Below the pieces are notes generated by a model. The model was given only the letters and a program-made list of their open reading frames with translations, made no database searches and was not told where the DNA came from. A DNA stretch of 11,078 bases from a bacterium. Lineage in GTDB: Bacteria > UBA9089 > CG2-30-40-21. A program made the position numbers and the translations under genes. Numbering within the stretch: the stretch's first letter is position 1; every line of letters begins with the position of its first letter. The stretch lies in contig JAHIZN010000345.1 in NCBI GenBank assembly GCA_018814245.1, positions 1 through 11,078 on the forward strand. The letters run 5' to 3'. Shown piece after piece: positions 6,673 through 11,078 of the stretch.

Positions 6673-6786
6673 TGTAAAAAGAAGGAAAAATGGAGAAAAG
6701 GGAGAATTACGAGAAGAATTCTTAAGTGTATTGTAATGGCATATTTTTCCCCCACTTCTCCACTTTCCCCTTTTTCCCTTACAATA
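6672..6786 (-). terminator. Possible terminator of the yggS-proC-yggT-yggU operon (purine/pyrimidine inverted repeat)
   Basis: In the minus-strand transcript a purine-rich stretch at and after the yggU stop (6746-6786) is followed by a pyrimidine-rich one (about 6676-6706). The central part aaagtggagaagtggggga pairs imperfectly (about 15 of 19) with the complement of aaaaatggagaaaagggaga, and the 3' side ends in a T-run. The long imperfect stem and about 35-base loop are not typical, so this may be only a repeat. Confidence 0.33.
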
Positions 6787-7042
6787 CCCACTCAGGCAAC
6801 ATCTTCTCATCCTCCACCTGAACCTGCACCCTTTTCAGCCGTGAGGTCTGACCTGCCGTTATTACTACCTGTGCCTTTTTCACCCCCAGTTCCTTGGCTA
6901 TAAGATTTATCAATGCCTTGTTCGCCTTGTTGTCAATCGGCGGGCTTTGAACGCGTATCTGTATATATTCACTCTTCCAGCCAACAATCTCGTTCTTTGA
7001 GGTATTTGGTGTCAGTTTTATGGTCAAATGTATTGTCCTCAC
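6779..7042 (-). CDS. yggU: DUF167 / YggU family small protein
   Basis: The 87-residue product has the family features: IKLTPNTSKNEIVGW (8-22), the hallmark PPIDNKANKALINLIAKELGVKK (34-56) and QVVITAGQTSRLKRVQV (58-74). The fold is small alpha/beta; the biochemical role is not established. The start is GTG (7040-7042), four bases after the yggT stop, with only a weak GGGG upstream, so translation is probably coupled to yggT. The usual yggS-proC-yggT-yggU neighbourhood supports the call. Its TAA stop lies at the edge of a purine-rich repeat. Confidence 0.88.
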   Translation of the reverse strand: MRTIHLTIKLTPNTSKNEIVGWKSEYIQIRVQSPPIDNKANKALINLIAKELGVKKAQVVITAGQTSRLKRVQVQVEDEKMLPEWVL

Positions 7043-7046
7043 CTAT

Positions 7047-7343
7047 TTACCCCATTCGAGAGCTCAACTGAAGCAATATTCCAACCACAAATTTCTCGAT
7101 AAATGACAATAAAAGAAACACCACAATGGGTGATATATCTATCATGCCCATTGGTGGGATAATACGGCGAAACGGAGCAAGGATTGGCTCGGTAATACGA
7201 TAAATAGCTTGCACTATCTGATTATATGGGTCTGGATTTACCCATGAAAGCAGCATCCTTACCACTAAAATAAAATAAACCATCTTAAATATCATACTCA
7301 TCAGCATGGCAATACTGCATAGTAATTCACCAAATACAAACAT
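7047..7343 (-). CDS. yggT: YggT family integral membrane protein
   Basis: The 98-residue protein has two hydrophobic helices (about 6-36 and 67-91) on either side of the family core LLSWVNPDPYNQIVQAIYRITEPILAPFRRIIPP (31-64). The family is conserved next to proC and yggS, is found as one or two copies of this unit, and has been linked to osmotic or ion stress; a precise function is unknown. The ATG lies five bases after the proC stop, and the AAGGAG that serves it is made of the last proC codons (spacing 11), which indicates translational coupling. Confidence 0.88.
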   Translation of the reverse strand: MFVFGELLCSIAMLMSMIFKMVYFILVVRMLLSWVNPDPYNQIVQAIYRITEPILAPFRRIIPPMGMIDISPIVVFLLLSFIEKFVVGILLQLSSRMG

Positions 7344-7348
7344 ATTAA

Positions 7349-8185
7349 CTATAGCTCCTTTGCTCGATTTTTTGCGGCAATGACTGCCTCAATCATTGCT
7401 CCGCGAAGTCCATTTTTTTCTAAGGCATGCAGCCCTGCAGCGGTTGTCCCACCAGGTGATGTTACCCTATTCTTAAGGATAGCCGGATGTTCCCTTGTTT
7501 CTTCCATCATCCTTGCCGCACCCTTTACGGTCTGGACAGTAAGTCCTGTGGCAATATCCCTTGAGAGACCCAATTCGACCCCGGCATCAATAAGACTTTC
7601 AATGATGGTAAAGATATATGCAGGACCAGAGCCTGAAAGTGCAGTAACCACATCCATCAGTTTCTCATCAATAACAACCACATACCCAACAGCCTCAAAG
7701 ATTTTTATAACCCATTTCAGGTGTTCATCACTGGCATAGCTGCCTTTACAGATGGCTGTAGCAGAACACCCAACCAAGGCAGGGGTATTGGGCATAACCC
7801 TGACAACCGGCAACTTTGTCTCAACACCTGAGGGTAAAATGGACAAAAACTCAAGATTATTCTCAATCATCTCTGTGCTTATCCCGGCAGCAATAGATAT
7901 AACCAACTGATCAGAAGAGAGTATTTCTGCCAACTCCATGAGTACACCCTCCATTGCCTGAGGTTTAACAGCAAGGATAATTGTTTCAGCCTGCTTAACT
8001 GCCTGAGTATTTTCAAGTAAGACAGTAACCCCTGTCTTTTGTTGAATATAGGCTGCCCTTTCCTGACTTACATCAGAGGCAATTATTTCATCCGCTTTTA
8101 GCAATGATGCCTTTAATATCCCTTGAATCAATGCCTCGGTCATATTTCCAGCACCGATAAATGCCAGTTTCTTAGGAAATGTCAT
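7349..8185 (-). CDS. proC: Pyrroline-5-carboxylate reductase
   Basis: ProC reduces 1-pyrroline-5-carboxylate to proline with NAD(P)H, the last step of proline synthesis, in the cytoplasm. The 278-residue protein has the N-terminal Rossmann motif FIGAGNMTEALI (9-20), VKPQAM (73-78), VVRVMPNTPALVG (127-139), the catalytic-region ALSGSGPAYIF (182-192) and the dimerisation-domain signature VTSPGGTTAAGLHALE (241-256). Length is normal. The ATG at 8183-8185 is chosen because GGAGGT lies five bases upstream; an in-frame TTG 12 codons earlier lies in the repeat array and has no support. Between yggS and this gene is a heptamer array that leaves the ribosome binding site intact. Confidence 0.96.
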   Translation of the reverse strand: MTFPKKLAFIGAGNMTEALIQGILKASLLKADEIIASDVSQERAAYIQQKTGVTVLLENTQAVKQAETIILAVKPQAMEGVLMELAEILSSDQLVISIAAGISTEMIENNLEFLSILPSGVETKLPVVRVMPNTPALVGCSATAICKGSYASDEHLKWVIKIFEAVGYVVVIDEKLMDVVTALSGSGPAYIFTIIESLIDAGVELGLSRDIATGLTVQTVKGAARMMEETREHPAILKNRVTSPGGTTAAGLHALEKNGLRGAMIEAVIAAKNRAKEL

Positions 8186-8212
8186 TACAAACCTCCATGA
8201 ACATAATTTCGT

Positions 8213-8344
8213 GAATTGCAATTCGAGAATCGCAATTCGAGATTCAAGATTCTACCCCGTTTCTGCAGATTCGCGATTCGCAATTCGAGATTCGCGATTC
8301 GAGAATCGCAATCCGCGATTCAAGATTCTGCCTCGTTTCTTCAG
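8213..8344. repeat. Second modular heptamer array, between yggS and proC
   Basis: It is made of the same ATTCGNR heptamers as the array at 5025-5318 and the same linker type: cccgtttctgcag at 8256-8268 and ctcgtttcttcag at 8332-8344. One full 76-bp unit (8251-8326) equals nine heptamers plus one 13-nt linker. Local palindromes occur, such as gcgattc/gaatcgc at 8294-8309. The last linker overlaps the yggS stop codon (8341-8343). It fills nearly the whole spacer between two genes that are probably co-transcribed. Confidence 0.86.
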
Positions 8345-9030
8345 ACCCCAAATATCGCCTGTCCAATCCTCACCATGTTTGATCCCTCTGAAATAGCCAG
8401 TTCAAAATCATCACTCATGCCCATGGAAAGGTATTGAAGAGGAAACCCATCTGTCTTCAGGTTATGGTACAACTGAAAGAGCTGTTGAAAACAGCTGCGA
8501 ATAGGCAGCACCCCTGTCGTCTGGGCTGACTCATCTGACAGTGGACCAATGGTCATCAAGCCTTTTATATTCAGATATGAAAATTCATCCACCCTTCTAA
8601 ATAAAGCATTTGCCTCAGCTAAGCTCAACCCATACTTTGTCTTTTCTCCTGATGTATTTACCTGAATAAGCACATCCTGTATCTTATTTTGTCGGTATGC
8701 CTCTTCATTAATCACCTTTGCCAAATAAAGGCTGTCAACTGAATGGATAAGCTCAAACATCCTTACCGCATCCCTTGCCTTATTTTGTTGAAGATGACCA
8801 ATCATATGCCACTTCACTATATTGCCAATCTCCGAATACTTTATTTTTGCATCCTGAATACGATTTTCACCAATATTCTCTACACCTTCTGATATAACAG
8901 CCTTGATAGTATCCATATCCACAAACTTTGTTACTGCAACCAGGGTAACACCATCCTGTCCCTTATCTGAAGCCTTGAGTGCCTGATTAATCCTTTGTTT
9001 TATCTGAGCAATATTAGCCTTAAGATTCAA
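8341..9030 (-). CDS. yggS: YggS/PROSC family pyridoxal 5'-phosphate homeostasis protein
   Basis: Members bind PLP in an alanine-racemase-like TIM barrel without enzyme activity and buffer PLP and amino-acid metabolism. The 229-residue protein has VAVTKF (31-36) with the PLP-binding Lys35, GENRIQD (54-60), WHMIGHLQQNKA (74-85), NTSGEKTKYG (125-134) and the C-terminal LSMGMSDDFELAISEGSNMVRIGQAIFG (201-228). I place the start at TTG 9028-9030, with AAAGGA nine bases upstream and a normal family N terminus (NLKANIAQIKQRI). A TTG nine codons earlier lies inside a palindrome and is unlikely. It is the first gene of the proC operon; its TGA stop lies within a repeat-array linker. Confidence 0.92.
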   Translation of the reverse strand: MNLKANIAQIKQRINQALKASDKGQDGVTLVAVTKFVDMDTIKAVISEGVENIGENRIQDAKIKYSEIGNIVKWHMIGHLQQNKARDAVRMFELIHSVDSLYLAKVINEEAYRQNKIQDVLIQVNTSGEKTKYGLSLAEANALFRRVDEFSYLNIKGLMTIGPLSDESAQTTGVLPIRSCFQQLFQLYHNLKTDGFPLQYLSMGMSDDFELAISEGSNMVRIGQAIFGV

Positions 9031-9043
9031 GATAGCACATCCT

Positions 9044-9075
9044 TTGTAGAGACGCAAAATTTTGCGTCTCTACAA
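9044..9075. repeat. 32-bp perfect gagacgcaaaa palindrome, copy 2, at the start of the yggS transcript
   Basis: Positions 9044-9059 are the exact reverse complement of 9060-9075. The same sequence, slightly decayed, is at 6300-6327. It begins two bases downstream of the predicted yggS -10 box, so the mRNA would start within its first arm. It may be an operator, a 5' stabilising hairpin, or a mobile palindromic repeat. Confidence 0.9.
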
Positions 9076-9077
9076 TA

Positions 9078-9105
9078 ATTATATCATATATCTTGTAGAT
9101 TGCAA
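9078..9105 (-). promoter_or_regulatory. Sigma70-type promoter of the yggS-proC-yggT-yggU operon
   Basis: On the minus strand TTGCAA (9100-9105) is followed after 16 bases by a consensus TATAAT (9078-9083). Transcription would start near 9071, inside the palindrome, about 40 bases before the yggS start codon. Confidence 0.6.
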
Positions 9106-9138
9106 TAAAAAAATCGACAGTAGGCAGCAAAAAGATGA

Positions 9139-9167
9139 TTGACTATTGCAGTCGTTTAGGATATAAT
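9139..9167 (+). promoter_or_regulatory. Strong sigma70-type promoter of uvrC
   Basis: TTGACT (9139-9144), a 17-base spacer and a consensus TATAAT (9162-9167) precede uvrC. The predicted start of transcription is near 9174, giving a leader of about 74 bases. No LexA-type operator was recognised. It is divergent from the yggS promoter, with about 33 bases between the two -35 boxes. Confidence 0.7.
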
Positions 9168-9171
9168 ATCC

Positions 9172-9197
9172 CTTAAGCGTTCAGCTGAAAGCTTAAG
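9172..9197 (+). repeat. 26-bp palindrome at the 5' end of the uvrC leader
   Basis: Positions 9172-9184 pair with 9185-9197 except at 9179/9190. A small GC-containing hairpin follows (aggct at 9205-9209 with agcct at 9212-9216). The sequence is unrelated to the gagacgcaaaa palindrome but holds the same position relative to its promoter. Confidence 0.7.
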
Positions 9198-9247
9198 CAG
9201 TGAAAGGCTAAAGCCTAAACTCCAACCATAAAATCAAGGCAAATGAC

Positions 9248-10888
9248 ATGAAAGATATTCCCACTCAAAGTTTACTTTCTTCTTTATCCCTCTTGCCTGA
9301 TACTACAGGAGTATATTTATTTAAGGATATAAATGGAACAGTACTATATGTTGGAAAAGCAACCTCATTAATCAAGCGAGTCAGATCATACTTTTCAGTC
9401 ACCAATGACTGGAAGGCAAAACAGCTTTTAAGGAATGCTGACAAAATAGATTGTATCGTTACCTCTTCAGAGAATGAGGCTTTGATTTTAGAATGCAGCC
9501 TGATAAAGACATACCGACCAAAATATAATGTATTGCTTAAAGATGACAAGGCTTACCCTTACATCAAGATAACCCTGAATGAAGACTATCCAAGAATGCT
9601 TGTGGTCAGAAAAACACTGTCCGATGGTGCAGCATATTTTGGACCATACACCAATACCTCAGCCATGAGAAGAACGATGAGACTGATACGAGAAATTTTT
9701 CCTATTCGGGATTGCAAACAAAAGATCCATCCATCCCCATCAAAAAAGCCCTGCCTCAACTATCACATCAATCGATGCGTTGCACCCTGTGCTAATCAGA
9801 TTGATAAGAAAGGCTACCTCAGAGTAGCCACAGATGTTTGCCTGTTTCTGGAAGGGAAGATGGATAATCTTATCGCTGATATGACTCAAAGGATGAAAGC
9901 TGAGGCATCCTTGCTTCGATTTGAGCAAGCTGCCAGACTTAAGAATCAGCTCAAGGATATCTGGAAGATAATGGAGAGACAAAGGGTGGTGATGGATACA
10001 CCTGTTTCGATTGATGTAATAGCTGTGAAGGAAAATATTGGGATAATTTTATTGGTACGATCAGGAAGAATGATAGGACAAGAGCATTTTATATTGGATG
10101 TACCAGAGGGCGAGCAGCTTTCGGAAACTACTGCAGCATTCATAAAACAGTATTATTGTCGTGCATTAGCCATGCCTCAGGAGATAATCACAGGATGCAG
10201 GATAGAGGATCAGGAAGCAATAAATAGACTGCTTTCTGAAAAAGCAGGAAAAAGGGTACGGATAATCGCTTTCCCAAGAGGATATAAAAAGGGTCTGGTA
10301 GAGCTTGCCCTGCACAATGCTGAGTCTATGTTAAAGCAACAAGGTGTGAGCCTTGAGCTTTCAGAGATAAAGACATTGCTCCACTTAAAAAAAATCCCAT
10401 CAAGGATTGAGGCGTTTGACATCTCAAATATTAGTGGTGATATGGCAGTTGGGTCCATGGTAGTATTTATCGATGGCAGACCTGAAAAATCTGAATATCG
10501 CAAGTTCAGGATAAAAGGAAAATTTGCCGGACAGGATGATACCGGCATGATTGGGGAGGTAGTAAACAGAAGGTACGAAAGGGTATTGACAGAGAATATG
10601 CAACAGCCTGATTTGGTTATGATTGATGGGGGAAGAGGGCAGCTTAATGCAGCATCTAAGGCATTCGCCATGCTTGGGATTCAGGAAATACCGTTAATAT
10701 CCATAGCTAAACCACAAAAAAAAGACGAGACTGACCGCATATTTACCACAAATTCTTCTAATCCTTTGCCGCTTCAGGGTGATTCTAATGCATTGCACCT
10801 ATTTCAACACATTAGAAACGAGGCTCATCGATTTGCAATATCCTATCATCGAATATTAAGGGGAAAAAGACAGATAGGATCAGCATAA
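9248..10888 (+). CDS. uvrC: Excinuclease ABC subunit C, lacking the C-terminal HhH domain
   Basis: UvrC makes both incisions at UvrB-marked DNA lesions. The 546-residue protein has a GIY-YIG nuclease domain (GVYLF 21-25, LYVGKA 33-38, Arg44, ENEAL 75-79), four cysteines matching the iron-sulfur ligands known in E. coli UvrC (156, 169, 177, 181), a UvrB-binding UVR helix pair (about 204-246) and the RNase H-like domain with Asp391 (FDISN), Asp460 (MIDGGRGQL) and His527 (RNEAHRFAISYHR). It stops at HRILRGKRQIGSA, where homologues normally continue with about 60 residues of tandem helix-hairpin-helix. None of that domain is seen downstream. The ATG has a weak AAGG eight bases upstream and an overlapping ATG-ACA-TGA minicistron at 9243. 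Confidence 0.95.
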   Translation: MKDIPTQSLLSSLSLLPDTTGVYLFKDINGTVLYVGKATSLIKRVRSYFSVTNDWKAKQLLRNADKIDCIVTSSENEALILECSLIKTYRPKYNVLLKDDKAYPYIKITLNEDYPRMLVVRKTLSDGAAYFGPYTNTSAMRRTMRLIREIFPIRDCKQKIHPSPSKKPCLNYHINRCVAPCANQIDKKGYLRVATDVCLFLEGKMDNLIADMTQRMKAEASLLRFEQAARLKNQLKDIWKIMERQRVVMDTPVSIDVIAVKENIGIILLVRSGRMIGQEHFILDVPEGEQLSETTAAFIKQYYCRALAMPQEIITGCRIEDQEAINRLLSEKAGKRVRIIAFPRGYKKGLVELALHNAESMLKQQGVSLELSEIKTLLHLKKIPSRIEAFDISNISGDMAVGSMVVFIDGRPEKSEYRKFRIKGKFAGQDDTGMIGEVVNRRYERVLTENMQQPDLVMIDGGRGQLNAASKAFAMLGIQEIPLISIAKPQKKDETDRIFTTNSSNPLPLQGDSNALHLFQHIRNEAHRFAISYHRILRGKRQIGSA

Positions 10889-10913
10889 TCAGTCAGTTGT
10901 CCCTCAGATGGAT

Positions 10914-10969
10914 GTGGTAAGGGGTGGATTATCCACTGCTAACGATTATCCTTACCCACGGGGATAAGG
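10914..10969. repeat. Nested inverted repeats between uvrC and the heptamer array
   Basis: The arm gtggtaagg (10914-10922) pairs with ccttacccac (10950-10959) with one bulge. Between them gtggattatccac (10924-10936) is itself a palindrome, and ccttaccc can alternatively pair with the first gggataagg of the array. No T-run follows, so this is a structured spacer rather than a clear terminator. Confidence 0.45.
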
Positions 10970-11078
10970 GATAAGGGATAAGGGATAAGGGATAAGGGAT
11001 AAGGGATAAGGGATAAGGGATAAGGGATAAGGGATAAGGGATAAGGGATAAGGGATAAGGGATAAGGGATAAGGGATA
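10961..11078. repeat. Perfect GGGATAA heptamer tandem array, open at the window edge
   Basis: The 118 bases are about 16.9 uninterrupted copies of GGGATAA with no mismatch, and the array continues past the right edge. G-triplets separated by four bases make the plus strand a strong G-quadruplex candidate. Every plus-strand frame meets TAA once per seven codons, so it is non-coding. Perfect identity points to recent expansion by slippage or to active homogenisation. It lies 72 bases after the shortened uvrC. Confidence 0.97.

Noticed and set aside
6670..6903. Plus-strand ORF overlapping yggU
   Set aside because: Its proline-rich translation comes from the pyrimidine-rich repeat and antisense yggU.
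8186..8221. Longer N terminus of ProC (TTG start at 8221)
   Set aside because: It begins in the heptamer array without a ribosome binding site; the ATG at 8185 has GGAGGT and starts directly before the Rossmann motif.
9031..9057. Longer N terminus of YggS (TTG start at 9057)
   Set aside because: That TTG is inside the 32-bp palindrome and lacks a Shine-Dalgarno; the later TTG matches the family's N terminus.
10889..10960. Frameshifted HhH domain after uvrC
   Set aside because: No frame in these bases encodes anything like the usual IPGIG or GPKRR motifs, and stop codons and inverted repeats fill the stretch.
10961..11078. Minus-strand open frame through the heptamer array (LSLIPYP repeat)
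   Set aside because: TTATCCC has no stop in any frame, so openness carries no information. No start or ribosome binding site is visible.

Overview
The window is chromosomal DNA from an AT-rich, probably rod-shaped bacterium with a Gram-negative-type elongation machinery. I cannot place it at species level. The clean mreBCD-mrdA order, strong sigma70-like promoters, good Shine-Dalgarno sites, mixed ATG/GTG/TTG starts and very repeat-rich spacers would suit an uncultured or candidate-phylum bacterium, but that is inference only.

Layout. (1) Positions 1-332 hold repeats: an orphan transposon-like end and a 22-bp inverted repeat. (2) Positions 333-6262, minus strand, form a cell-elongation operon read right to left: a membrane-anchored TPR protein, mreB, mreC, mreD and mrdA (PBP2). 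A sigma70-type promoter lies at 6334-6362. rodA is not in the window. (3) Positions 6263-6778 hold that promoter, a palindrome, a 245-bp MITE-like element with an 8-bp target duplication, and a purine/pyrimidine inverted repeat. (4) Positions 6779-9030, minus strand, form a second operon: yggS (PLP homeostasis), proC, yggT and yggU/DUF167, with a promoter at 9078-9105. (5) uvrC (9248-10888, plus strand) is divergent, with its own promoter at 9139-9167. It ends before the usual C-terminal helix-hairpin-helix domain. (6) A perfect GGGATAA heptamer array runs off the right edge.

How the genes work together. MreB filaments, MreC, MreD and the PBP2 transpeptidase form the elongasome that inserts peptidoglycan along the side wall; the TPR protein is a plausible but unproven accessory. 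yggS-proC-yggT-yggU is a commonly conserved cluster joining proline synthesis, PLP homeostasis and two small conserved proteins. UvrC is the dual-incision nuclease of nucleotide excision repair.

The genes are ordinary; the spacers are not. Nearly every intergenic gap is filled by structured repeats: modular heptamer arrays (ATTCGNR heptamers separated by a conserved 13-nt linker), two MITE-like elements with intact 8-bp target duplications sharing an internal module, long palindromes, and a duplicated, diverged 3' end of mreD. Two patterns stand out. First, all three predicted promoters have a palindrome starting at about +1, so each mRNA may begin with a 5'-terminal hairpin. Second, several repeats overlap or abut stop codons (mreC, mreD, yggS, yggU) without disturbing the next ribosome binding site.
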